Positions 47,550 to 55,921 of a stretch of 64,000 nt of DNA are shown piece by piece; the first letter of the stretch is position 1, and each line of letters begins with the position of its first letter. The DNA is from JACCTU01 sp963737405 (GTDB lineage: Bacteria; Actinomycetota; Thermoleophilia; Gaiellales; Gaiellaceae), in assembly GCA_963737405.1 (NCBI GenBank), contig CAVTSL010000009.1:287953-351952 (forward strand), written 5' to 3'. A program made the position numbers and the translations under genes. The notes under the pieces were generated by a model, which made no database searches, was not told where the DNA came from, and saw nothing but the letters and a program-made list of their open reading frames with translations.

Positions 47550-48384
47550 GCTCCTTCCTGCGGAAGAAGAGCACGCCCACGACGAGGAGCACCAGGGAGA
47601 CGCAACCGGATAGCAGGAGATCGGCGACGTCCGGACGCACGCCCCCGAGCATCGACCACCGGAACGCCTCGACCGCGCCGGCCATGGGGTTGAGCCAGTA
47701 GATCGTCCGCCACGGCTCGTCCAGGCGAAGCCCGTTGAACGTGATGAAGACCGAGCTCCCGAACAGCCACAGCTGCAAGACGAACGGCACCACGAAACGG
47801 ATGTCGCGGTACTTGACGTTCAGCGCGGCGAGCCACGACCCGACGCCCACGGCGGTCGCGAAGGCGACGAGTACGGCCGGAATCGCGACCCAGACGCGAC
47901 GCGGGTCGGGAAACACGCCGTACCCGGCCATGAAGACCAGGAGCACGGAGGTCGAGAGAGCGAGATCGACGACGCCCGCGACGATCGTCCCGAGCGGGGC
48001 GAGCAGCCGCGGAAAGTAGACCTTGGTCACGAGCGACGCGTTTCCCACGAGGCTGTTGGACGCGAACGTGACCGCGTTCGCGAACGGCAGCCAAAAGACG
48101 AATCCGGCGAGCGCGAAGAGCTCGTAGGCTCCGGCTGAGTAGACGCCGAGCAGGCGCTTGAAGAGGAGGGTCGCGACCAGCGTGTAGAGCAGCGGCTGCA
48201 GCACCGCCCAGGCGACTCCGAGGATCGTCTGCTTGTAGCGCACCTTGAGGTCGCGCCAGGCGAGGAAAGCGAGCAACTCGCGGAAGCGCCAGAGCTCGGA
48301 CAGGCCGAAGCCCACCCAGCGCTTGGGAGGTCTGATGACGACCGGCTGCGGGCGCGTCGAGGCGACGGAAGCGGCCCCGTCCAC
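47527..48384 (-). CDS. wzm: Polysaccharide ABC exporter permease, Wzm-like
   Basis: The 285-residue ABC-2 type permease has a cytoplasmic amphipathic start (FRELLAFLAWRDLKVRYKQT then ILGVAWAVLQPL) and six membrane helices, ending FFRRKEREFADIV. The DLKVRYKQ(T/S)xLGxxWxxLQP signature identifies the O-antigen/teichoic acid exporter group. It pairs with the ATPase gene, which starts 23 bases inside it. The frame is intact. With two ligase-like genes upstream in the cluster, both ABC-dependent and Wzy-type assembly could operate here. Confidence 0.88.
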   Translation of the reverse strand: MDGAASVASTRPQPVVIRPPKRWVGFGLSELWRFRELLAFLAWRDLKVRYKQTILGVAWAVLQPLLYTLVATLLFKRLLGVYSAGAYELFALAGFVFWLPFANAVTFASNSLVGNASLVTKVYFPRLLAPLGTIVAGVVDLALSTSVLLVFMAGYGVFPDPRRVWVAIPAVLVAFATAVGVGSWLAALNVKYRDIRFVVPFVLQLWLFGSSVFITFNGLRLDEPWRTIYWLNPMAGAVEAFRWSMLGGVRPDVADLLLSGCVSLVLLVVGVLFFRRKEREFADIV

Positions 48385-48438
48385 GACGAAAGACTCTAGC
48401 CGCGGCGCCAGAAGGCGCGTGACCCCTTAGCGGAATGC

Positions 48439-49417
48439 TTACGCGCGCTTCGTCGCGAGGCAGTGCAGCTTGTAGCCGAGGTCGAGGTCCTCGAGCAGGC
48501 GCTCGAGCTCCCCGCGACGCTCGCTGGACTGCGGCGACGAGCGGGTCGTCGGCCGGAGCCGTGTCCGAGTACGGCTCGTTGTAGGTCAGCCGCTCGAGCA
48601 CCGGATCGAGCGACGCGACCCGCGTCCGCGTCGAGACGACCTCGAACCCCTCCCGCTCGAGCAGGTCGCGGAGCGTGCGGGGCGAGAAGTAGAGCAGGTG
48701 GTTGCGCCCGTCGAACGTCGCCGCGTCCTCGTGGAGCACGCGGCAGGCGAGGCTGTCGACGTTCGGGACGATCAGGTACGTCGCGCCGCCGGGCTTCAGG
48801 AGCCGGCGGACGTGGCCGAGGAACTCCTTCGGCCGGTTCACGTGCTCGAGGACGGAGAGCACCGTGACCGCGTCGTACTGGCCGTCGAGCTCCTCGATCG
48901 GCGTCTCGACGACGTCGAGGTCGAGCTCGTCCCGGGCGTAGGCGAGGGCGCGCCTGCCGAACTCCGTGCCGAGGCCCGTCCAGCCGCGGTCGTGCGCGAG
49001 GCGCAGGAAGAGGCCGATCGACGTGCCGACGTCGAGCATCGTCCCCTCCCCGCGGTAGGGCTCGAGCTCGTCGAGGATCTCGGCGAACTTCTCGCGGTCG
49101 AGCTCGAGCTGGCGCGGCGACGTCAGCACGTCGACCCAGAGGTCGTTCGAGCCGCCCTCGCGGTACTCGTCGAGGACGAGCGACTCGTCGACCTGCGGGT
49201 TCGCGAAGACGAGCGCGCAGTCGTCGCAGCGGACGATCGGGAAACCGCGCTTGACGAACAGGCGCGTGTGCGATCCACCGCCGCAGCTCGGGCAGTCGAT
49301 CTCGTTCGACCAGCGCTCGGCGAGCATGCCGGTCTCCGGGTCGAGCAGCTCCTCGAGCTCGCGCTCCTTCGCGGCGAAGTAGCGGTCGCGGCCCGTCTCG
49401 CGGTTCAGGCTCGTCAT
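48439..49417 (-). CDS. SAM methyltransferase with N-terminal zinc finger (frame changes at the 3' end)
   Basis: The N-terminal CPSC (near residue 43) and CDDC about 24 residues later form a four-Cys zinc module. The SAM domain follows with GTMLDVGTSIGLFLRLAHDR, VTVLSVLEHVNRPKEFLGHV, RRLLKPGGATYLIVPNV, and FSPRTLRDLLEREGFEVVST near the end. This is the Methyltransf_23/C-methyltransferase-like group often found with deoxysugar or capping functions. The frame changes near 48525 and resumes through the tail CLATKRA. The TAA stop at 48439 was chosen from that tail. An ATGA overlap couples it to the cytidylyltransferase gene. Confidence 0.8.
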
Positions 49418-50067
49418 CCGCGTGATCCTAGGAGCAGCTCGGCGAGCTCGAGGTCGATCGGATGGTCGACGTCGAGGGACTCGCGTGCGTCCATCACGAA
49501 CGGCCGCACGTCGCCCGCGTAGAGGTCGTCGCCGATGCGGTCGGCGCGGCGCGCGAGCACGGCGGGGCCGTTCCGCGCGTAGACGAGCGCCTTCTCCTGT
49601 CGCGTGCGCGCCGTGCCCCGCGCGACGAGCCGCCCGTCGACGACGTCCATCAGCGACTCGGGGCGGAACGCGTGCGGGACCTCGACGACGCTCAGCACCG
49701 CATCCGCTCCGCTCTCGAGCAGCAGGCGGACGCAGGCGTCGACGTGCTCGGCGCGGCGGAGCGGCGACGTCGGCTGGAGGAGCACGACGACGTCGGGCGC
49801 GAGCTCGGCGACCGCGTGCCGGACGACGTCGAGCATCGGGGTGTCGTCGTGCCGCGAGCTCGGGCGGGCGGCGCAGCACCTCGACGCCGGCGGCCGCCGC
49901 GATCTCGTCGTCGTCGGTCGAGACGACGACGCGCGTCAGCTCGTCTGCGCCGCGCGGGCCGCGTCGACCGTCCACTGCAAGAGCGGCTTCCCGCCGAGCG
50001 GCGCGAGGTTCTTGCGCGGGATGCCCTTCGAGCCGCCCCGCGCAGGGATCAGGCCCAGAACCTCCAC
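49414..50067 (-). CDS. Acylneuraminate cytidylyltransferase-like CMP-sugar synthetase (frame changes)
   Basis: The product starts VEVLGLIPARGGSKGIPRKN, the CMP-sugar synthetase signature with the conserved Arg and Lys, and continues LAPLGGKPLLQWTVDAA, VVVSTDDDEIA, DTPMLDVVRHAVAELAPDVV, LLQPTSPLRRAEHVDACVRL and DIDHPIDLE-like SLDVDHPIDLELAELLL. It would couple a nonulosonic acid or a similar 2-keto sugar to CMP. Frame changes occur near 49958 and 49860. A NeuC-like epimerase follows, but no condensing NeuB is visible in the window. The product sugar is therefore unproven. Confidence 0.78.
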
Positions 50068-50504
50068 CTAGTAGGTGATCCGCTTGTGGATCGAGATCGT
50101 CTTCGTCGCGAGGACGTCGGCGATGCGCTCGCCCGCGTGGCCGTCGCCGTAGATCGGCTCCATCTCGTAGCGGCCGTTCGCCATCTGCGAGCGGACGGCG
50201 TCCGCGATCGCCGTGCCGTCGTAGTCGACGTCGACGACGTTCCCGCCGCGGTCGCGGCCGTCCTGCCGCGGGCCGATGTTCACCGCCGGCGTGCCGATGA
50301 ACGCGCCCTCGCGGATCGCTGACGACGAGTTCCCGACGAGCGCGGCCGTGCGCGACATGAGCTTGATGTAGTCGCTCGTCGGCAGGTTCTTGAAGAAGTG
50401 GAGCTGCGAGTCGTCGTTGTGCTCGCGGAACTGCCGGATCCCGGCGGCGATGTGCTCCGAGCCCGCGTCGGCGTTCGGCCAGAGCACGATCGCCGGGACG
50501 CCAT
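50068..50504 (-). CDS. NeuC-like UDP-N-acetylglucosamine 2-epimerase, C-terminal part (cut at the contig join)
   Basis: About 145 C-terminal residues are present: AIVLWPNADAGSEHIAAGIR, FKNLPTSDYIKLMSRTAALV, GNSSSAIREGAFIGTPAVNI, GPRQDGRDRGGNVVDVDY and SQMANGRYEMEPIYGDGHAG. NSSSAIREG plus GxRQxGR identify a hydrolysing NeuC-type 2-epimerase, which makes ManNAc from UDP-GlcNAc or a related substrate. The sequence stops matching the family at about 50,505, where rpsK begins on the other strand. The missing N-terminus is therefore a junction effect, not a biological truncation. Confidence 0.8.
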
Positions 50505-50512
50505 CCGAGAAG
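50498..50512. other. Chimeric junction between two unrelated sequence blocks
   Basis: Minus-strand epimerase coding ends and plus-strand ribosomal protein S11 coding begins within a few bases. Neither gene has a start or end here. The dominant codons change from GCG/ACG/TCG to GCC/ACC at the same place. No repeat, att-like sequence or tRNA marks the point. Confidence 0.8.
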
Positions 50513-50695
50513 GCCGCCCGCGGGGCGATGGAGCACGGCGTCCGCAAGGTCGACGTGCAGGTGAAGGGTCCCGGCTCCGGCCGCGAGACCGCCATCCGCT
50601 CGCTCCAGAGCACCGGCATCGAGGTCACCGGCATCAAGGACGTCACCCCTGTCCCCCACAACGGCTGCCGCCCCCCCAAGCGGCGCCGAGTCTGA
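50507..50695 (+). CDS. rpsK: 30S ribosomal protein S11, C-terminal part
   Basis: The visible 62 residues (EKAARGAMEHGVRKVDVQVK, GPGSGRETAIRSLQSTGIEV, TGIKDVTPVPHNGCRPPKRR) are the highly conserved rRNA-binding end of uS11. The upstream half, with start codon and rpsM, is absent because of the junction at about 50,505. It lies eight bases ahead of rpsD, in the canonical rpsM-rpsK-rpsD-rpoA-rplQ order. No frame problems occur in this short segment. Confidence 0.93.
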   Translation, partial: EKAARGAMEHGVRKVDVQVKGPGSGRETAIRSLQSTGIEVTGIKDVTPVPHNGCRPPKRRRV

Positions 50696-50703
50696 GGCTC
50701 GTC

Positions 50704-51311
50704 ATGGCTCGCTACACCGGCCCCAAGGTCAAGATCTCCCGACGCCTCGGCGTCAACATCTTCGAGAACAGACCGCAAGGCCAGCGAGAAGCGGCCGTAC
50801 CCGCCGGGCGAGCACGGACGGTCGCGCCGCCGCCAGCCGTCCGAGTACTCGATGCAGCTGCAGGAGAAGCAGAAGGCCAAGCACATCTACGGCCTGCTGA
50901 GCGCCAGTTCGAGAACCTCTACAAGGAGGCCACCCGCGCCAAGGGCGTCACGGGTGAGAACCTGCTCCGCTTCCTCGAGCAGCGCCTCGACAACATCGTC
51001 TTCCGGGCCGGTTGGGCCCGCACCCGGCCCCAGGCCCGCCAGTTCGTGAACCACGGGCTGATCGACGTCAACGGCCGCCGGGTCGACATCCCCAGCTACC
51101 GCGTCAAGAAGGGCGACGTCGTCACCCTCCGGGCGAAGAGCCAGGCGATGATCGTCATCCAGCACAACCTCGACACGCTCGACGGGCGCCTTCCGGCCTG
51201 GATCGAGTCCGGTGACGGCGGCAAGTCCGTCACCGTGCGCGAGCTCCCGCTCGCGAGCAGATCGATGTGCCCGTGCGAGAGCAGCTCATCGTCGAGCTGT
51301 ACTCCAAGTAG
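50704..51311 (+). CDS. rpsD: 30S ribosomal protein S4 (frame changes)
   Basis: The product starts MARYTGPKVKISRRLGVNIF. After an extra A near 50770 it continues ASEKRPYPPGEHG and YSMQLQEKQKAKHIYGLL. After a missing G near 50898 it resumes FENLYKEATRAKGVTGENLL and the S4 RNA-binding domain DNIVFRAGWARTRPQARQFV, NHGLIDVNGRRVDIPSYRVK. A third change near 51251 precedes EQLIVELYSK. It organises the 5' domain of 16S rRNA. Because the protein is essential, the three frame breaks must be sequence errors. The ATG follows rpsK by eight bases. Confidence 0.93.
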
Positions 51312-51345
51312 TCCGTCCGCCGCCCCCCAGCTCACGAGGTAGATC

Positions 51346-52282
51346 ATGCTCGTCATCCAGCGCCCCACCGTCGAGGCGATCGGCGAGGCCCAGGGCAATC
51401 GCCAGACGTTCGCCGTCAGCCCGTTGGAGCCCGGCTTCGGCCACACGCTGGGCAACTCCCTGCGCCGCACGCTCCTGTCGTCGATCCCCGGCGCTGCCAT
51501 CACGCAGCTCCGCTTCGACGATGCCCTGCACGAGTTCGACACCATCGCCGGGGTCACCGAGGACGTCACCGATGTCATCCTCAACCTCAAGGACCTCGTG
51601 CTCGTGTGCCACAGCGACGAGCCCGTCACCCTGCGGCTCGACGTGAAGGGCCCGGCCGACATCACGGCCGCCGACATCTCGACCAACAGCGACGTCGACA
51701 TCCTCAACCAGGGCCTCCACATCGCCACCCTCAACAAGTCGGCCCGCCTCGCCATCGACATCACCGTCTCGAAGGGCCGGGGCTACGTGTCCGCCGACCG
51801 CAACAAGGGCAGCGCCACCATCGGCGTCATCCCGGTCGACTCGATCTTCTCGCCGGTCCGCCGGGTCGCCTTCCAGATCGAGCCCACCCGCGTCGAGCAG
51901 TCCACCGCCTACGACCGCCTGGTGCTCGACATCGAGACGGACGGGTCGATCAGCCCGCGAGGCCCTCGCCTCGGCCGGCGACACCCTCCGGTCGCTCGTG
52001 GGGCTCGTCGCCGAGATGAGCGACGATCCGCAGGGCCTCGAGCTGGGCGAGGTGGCCACCACCACCACCGGCTCGCCCGACCTCGACCTCCCGATCGAAG
52101 ACCTCGACCTCTCCGAGCGCCCCCGCAACTGCCTCAAGCGGGCGCAGGTCAACTCCATCGGCGAGCTGCTGCTCAAGACCGAGGACGACCTGCTCGCGAT
52201 CACGAACTTCGGTCAGAAGTCGCTCGACGAGGTCATCCAGAAGCTCGACGAGCGCGGTCTGCAGCTGCGCACGAAGGACTAG
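51346..52282 (+). CDS. rpoA: DNA-directed RNA polymerase alpha subunit (one frame change)
   Basis: The N-terminal assembly domain reads FAVSPLEPGFGHTLGNSLRR, TLLSSIPGAAITQLRFDDAL, HEFDTIAGVTEDVTDVILNL and KGRGYVSADRNK. The C-terminal DNA-binding domain has LDLSERPRNCLKRAQVNSIG, ELLLKTEDDLLAITNFGQKS and LDEVIQKLDERGLQL. The total of about 312 residues is slightly short of the usual 330-340 but complete. The frame changes near 51957 in the linker region (a missing base restores PREALASAGDTLRSL). It sits 34 bases after rpsD and eight bases before rplQ. Confidence 0.95.
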
Positions 52283-52290
52283 GACCCGCC

Positions 52291-52645
52291 ATGCCTGCCA
52301 CCCCGAAGAAGGGGCGTCGCTTCGGCGGCAGCTCCCAGCACCAGCGGCTGATGATGGCCAACCTCGTGGCGTCGCTCGTCGCGGCCGAGGGCATCGTCAC
52401 CACCGAGGCCAAGGCCAAGGCGCTCCGGCCCGTCGCCGAGAAGGTCATCACGAAGGCCAAGAAGGGCGGCCTGCACAACCACCGCCAGGTCGTCTCGTAC
52501 CTCGGCGACAAGGAGATGGCCCACAAGCTCTTCACCGAGATCGGGCCGCGCTACGCCGGATCGCAACGGCGGCTACACCCGGATCCTCAAGCTGGGCAAC
52601 CGCCAGGGCGACAACGCGCCCATGGCACGGATCGAACTCGTCTGA
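52291..52645 (+). CDS. rplQ: 50S ribosomal protein L17 (one frame change)
   Basis: MPATPKKGRRFGGSSQHQRL, MMANLVASLVAAEGIVTTEA, KAKALRPVAEKVITKAKKGG and HNHRQVVSYLGDKEMAHKLF match bL17. An extra G near 52571 breaks the frame, which resumes RNGGYTRILKLGNRQGDNAP and MARIELV. The length of 117 residues is normal. It is the last gene of the alpha operon-type cluster. Confidence 0.94.
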
Positions 52646-52658
52646 CCGCCCTCCTGGC

Positions 52659-53446
52659 GTGACGCTGTTCGACACGCCGGCCACCCCAGCGGCCCCGAGT
52701 GGGCCGCTGGTGCGCGTTCGGATGCTCGTCGCGTACGACGGATCGGGGTTCCACGGCTTCGCCGCCCAGCCGGGTCACCGCACGGTCGCCGGGGTGCTGC
52801 AGGAGGCGATCGAGAAGGTCGCCCGCCACCCGGTGGAGCTGGTCTGCGCCGGACGCACCGACCGCGGCGTGCACGCGTGGGGGCAGGTGGTGTCGCTCGA
52901 CCTCACCCCGAGGTCGACCTCGAGCGCCTGCACCGTGCCCTGCTGAAGCTGTGCGGCCCCGAGCTCGTCGTCCGTGAGGTGGCACCCGCCGCGCCGGACT
53001 TCGACGCGCGCTTCTCGGCCACGGGCCGCACCTACCGGTACACGGTGCTCAACCGGCCGGTGCCGGACCCGTTCCTCGCCCGCACGAGCTGGCACGTCCC
53101 GAGGCCGCTCGACGTGGAGCTGCTCGCCCTGGCCTGCGACCCGTTCCTCGGCGAGCACGACTTCAGCGCGTTCTGCCGTCGACCCAAGGGCGAGCCGGTG
53201 TCGCTCGTACGGCGCGTGCGACGGGCGGCATGGACCGACCTCGGCGACGGCGTCCTCCGCCTCGAGATCGAGGCGACGGCGTTCTGCCACCAGATGGTGC
53301 GCAGCATCGTCGGGACCATGGTCGCCGCCGGCCACGCCGACGTGCGGGCCGGCGACATCCGCGGGATCCTCCGGTCGGGCCGGCGCTCGGCCGCCGCGCC
53401 CATCGCCCCGCCCGAGGGCCTGTGCCTCTGGCACGTGTCCTACTGA
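52659..53446 (+). CDS. truA: tRNA pseudouridine(38-40) synthase TruA (one frame change)
   Basis: The enzyme isomerises uridines 38-40 in the tRNA anticodon arm. VRMLVAYDGSGFHGFAAQPG and AGRTDRGVHAWGQVVSLDL carry the catalytic Asp in GRTDRGVHA. After a frame change near 52915 it continues DFDARFSATGRTYRYTVLNR, FSAFCRRPKGEPVSLVRRV and FCHQMVRSIVGTMVAAG, all TruA motifs. GTG at 52659 follows rplQ by 13 bases. Location between rplQ and rplM is the usual actinobacterial order. Confidence 0.93.
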
Positions 53447-53623
53447 GCGCCAGGCGCCCGTGTCCGGGCGCCGGGCGGCGCCCAGCTGCGTGACCGTCCC
53501 GCTGCTCCGCCTGGCGGCTCGCACGTCGGGAGTTGCGGCAGGCCTCCCGCCCGTAGCCTCGTCCTTCGCCCCGGGCGCCCGCGCGCCCGATCTGGACTCC
53601 GGAACTCCTCAAGGACGCTACGC
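53447..53623 (+). promoter_or_regulatory. Leader region upstream of rplM-rpsI
   Basis: These 177 bases between truA and rplM hold no gene I can support. The gap is long for this compact block and likely contains the rplM promoter and leader. AAGGACG ten bases before the rplM GTG is a fair ribosome-binding site. No distinct operator or terminator hairpin was identified. Confidence 0.35.
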
Positions 53624-54073
53624 GTGCGCACCTACAGCCCCAAGGCCAGCGAGATCACCCGCAAGTGGTACGTGGTCGACGCCGAGGACCTCGTCCTCGG
53701 CCGCCTGTCCACCGAGGTCGCCCGCATCCTGCGCGGCAAGCACAAGCCGACCTTCGCGCCCCACATGGACACGGGCGACCACGTCATCGTGATCAACGCC
53801 GAGAAGGTCGTGCTCACCTCCAACAAGGCCGACCAGAAGCTCGTCTACCGGCACTCCGGCTACCCGGGCGGCCTCAAGTCGCGCACCTTCGCCGAGGCGC
53901 AGGCCCTCAAGCCCGAGGAGGGCGTGCGCCGCGCCGTGCGGGGGATGCTCCCGAAGAACCGCCTCGGTCGCCAGATGCTCACCAAGCTCAAGGTGTACGC
54001 CGGCCCGAACCACCCCCACTCGGCGCAGATGCCCGAGCCCCTCGACCTCGCCGCCGCCCGGCGGACCGCCTAG
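53624..54073 (+). CDS. rplM: 50S ribosomal protein L13
   Basis: The intact 149-residue product reads TYSPKASEITRKWYVVDAED, LVLGRLSTEVARILRGKHKP, HMDTGDHVIVINAEKVVLTS, YRHSGYPGGLKSRTFAEAQA and KVYAGPNHPHSAQMPEPLDL, matching uL13 along its length. The GTG start is set by the conserved N-terminus. It is an early 50S assembly protein and is co-transcribed with rpsI nine bases downstream. Confidence 0.96.
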   Translation: MRTYSPKASEITRKWYVVDAEDLVLGRLSTEVARILRGKHKPTFAPHMDTGDHVIVINAEKVVLTSNKADQKLVYRHSGYPGGLKSRTFAEAQALKPEEGVRRAVRGMLPKNRLGRQMLTKLKVYAGPNHPHSAQMPEPLDLAAARRTA

Positions 54074-54082
54074 GAGATCGCA

Positions 54083-54487
54083 GTGCCCCAGCCCCTCGTG
54101 CAGTCCACCGGTCGCCGCAAGCAGGCCATCGCCCGAGTCCGCGTGCGGACGAGCGAAGGTGAGGGCGACGGTGTGATCACCGTGAACAAGCGGGCGCTCG
54201 CCGACTACTTCCCGTCGCAGACGCACCAGATGATCCTCACCGAGCCGCTGCGCGCCACCGAGCTGACCGAGGCCTACGACATCGACGCCACCATCGACGG
54301 CGGCGGTCCCACCGGTCAGGCCGGCGCCCTGCGCCTCGGCATCGCCCGGGCCCTCATCGAGCTCGACCCCGAGCTCCGCCCCGCCCTCAAGCGGGCCGGC
54401 TTCCTCACCCGCGACTCGCGGGAGAAGGAGTCCAAGAAGTACGGCCTCAAGAAGGCCCGCAAGGCCCCGCAGTACAGCAAGCGCTAG
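54083..54487 (+). CDS. rpsI: 30S ribosomal protein S9
   Basis: The intact 134-residue product contains STGRRKQAIARVRVRTSEGE, VNKRALADYFPSQTHQMILT, GGGPTGQAGALRLGIARALI and the C-terminal KKYGLKKARKAPQYSKR. Its final SKR reaches the P-site tRNA anticodon. The sequence is fully typical of uS9. It follows rplM in the universal rplM-rpsI pair, and no frame problem is seen. Confidence 0.96.
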   Translation: MPQPLVQSTGRRKQAIARVRVRTSEGEGDGVITVNKRALADYFPSQTHQMILTEPLRATELTEAYDIDATIDGGGPTGQAGALRLGIARALIELDPELRPALKRAGFLTRDSREKESKKYGLKKARKAPQYSKR

Positions 54488-54528
54488 AGCGTCTCGCTCG
54501 CCTGCGGCATCTGCGCATCCTCTCCCGG

Positions 54529-55871
54529 GTGCTGAAGTTCGGGACGGACGGGGTGCGGGGCGTGGCGAACGTCGACCTCACGCCGGAGGTCGTGCTGGCG
54601 CTCGGGCGCGCCGCGGCCCGCGTGCTCGGCGAGGACCGCTTCGTCGTGGGGCGCGACACCCGACGATCGGGGCCGCTGCTCGAGGCGGCCCTGGTCGCCG
54701 GGCTGGCGCGCCGAAGGCGTCGAGGTGACGACGCTCGGCGTGGCGCCGACGCCGGCGGTGGCGTGGCTCGCGGCGGCCGACGGCATGGCCGGCGCGGTGA
54801 TCTCCGCCTCGCACAACTCGTTCGCCGACAACGGCGTGAAGCTCTTCACCGCCGGCGGCCAGAAGCTCTCCGACGAGGTCGAGGAGGCGCTCGAGAAGCC
54901 GAGCTGCTCGCGCTGCTCGGCAGGCCTCGGTCGGGGGCGGCGCGACACCGGCGAGGCGGTCGGCACGGTCGTCGACGGCTCGGCCGACATCGAGCGGTGG
55001 GCCGCGTCGGTGCTCGCATCGATCGACGGACGCGGGCTCGACGGGCTGCCGGTCGTGGTCGACTGCGCCAACGGCGCCGCGTCCGCGGTCGCCCCTCGCC
55101 TGCTGCGAGCGCTCGGCGCCACCGTCGAGGTGCTCCACGACGAGCCCGACGGCACCAACATCAACGCCGGCTGCGGCTCCACCCACCCCGAGGACCTGCG
55201 GCGCGCCGTCGTGACGCACGGCGCCGACGTCGGGCTCGCCTTCGACGGCGACGCCGACCGGGTGCTGGCGATCGACGCCACCGGCCGGGTGATCGACGGC
55301 GACCAGATCATCGGCATCTGCGCCATCGACCGGCGCGACCACGGCCGGCTGGCCGAGGACACGGTCGTCGTCACCGTGATGACCAACCTCGGGTTCCGGC
55401 TCGGGATGGCCGAGCACGGCGATCGAGGTGCTCGAGGTGCCCGTGGGCGATCGCTACGTGCTGGAGGCCCTGGCCGACCGGGGCCTGTCGCTCGGTGGCG
55501 AGCAGAGCGGGCACGTCGTGTTCGCCGACCTCGCGACCACCGGCGACGGCCTGCTCACCGCCGTGCAGCTGCTCGACATCGTGCGCCGGTCGGGTCGCCC
55601 GCTGGCGGAGCTCGCCGACGCCGCGATGACCCGCCTGCCCCAGGTGCTGCACAACGTGCGGGTCGCGGCCAAGGGCATGGACGTCAGCGCGGCGCTGGCC
55701 GCCGACATCGCCGCGGTGGAGGCCGAGCTCGGCGACCACGGGCGCGTGCTGATCCGGGGGAGCGGCACCGAGCCGCTCGTGCGGGTGATGGTCGAGGCGC
55801 CCACCCACGAGCAGGCGGAGGCGGCCGCCGGCCGCCTCGTGCGCGTGGTGGAGGGCCTCGGGGCCGGCTGA
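54529..55871 (+). CDS. glmM: Phosphoglucosamine mutase (frame changes)
   Basis: This enzyme converts glucosamine-6-phosphate to glucosamine-1-phosphate for peptidoglycan and surface sugars. FGTDGVRGVANVDLTPEVVL opens the protein, the phosphoserine loop is GAVISASHNSFADNGVKLFT, the metal loop is GLAFDGDADRVLAIDATG, sugar specificity is in GEQSGHV, and the phosphate-binding end is LIRGSGTEPLVRVMVEAP. Frame changes occur near 54712, 54893, 54945 and 55424. The total of about 447 residues is normal. GTG at 54529 follows rpsI by 41 bases. It feeds from the GlmS encoded next. Confidence 0.94.
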
Positions 55872-55921
55872 TCCCGCCGGTACGCTGTTGCGGTCCCCGA
55901 ACCGGAAGGCCACCACCAGCC

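Noticed and set aside
49414..50067. KdsB (CMP-KDO synthetase) as the identity of the cytidylyltransferase
   Set aside because: The neighbour is a NeuC-like epimerase and no KDO pathway genes are seen. The N-terminal signature fits acylneuraminate-type enzymes at least as well.
50490..50520. Site-specific integration or a transposon end at the junction
   Set aside because: No target duplication, inverted repeats, integrase, transposase or tRNA is present, and two core genes are cut.
50704..51311. Programmed ribosomal frameshifting in rpsD
   Set aside because: Three separate breaks with mixed insertions and deletions, no slippery heptamer, and the same kind of break in most neighbouring genes point to sequence error.
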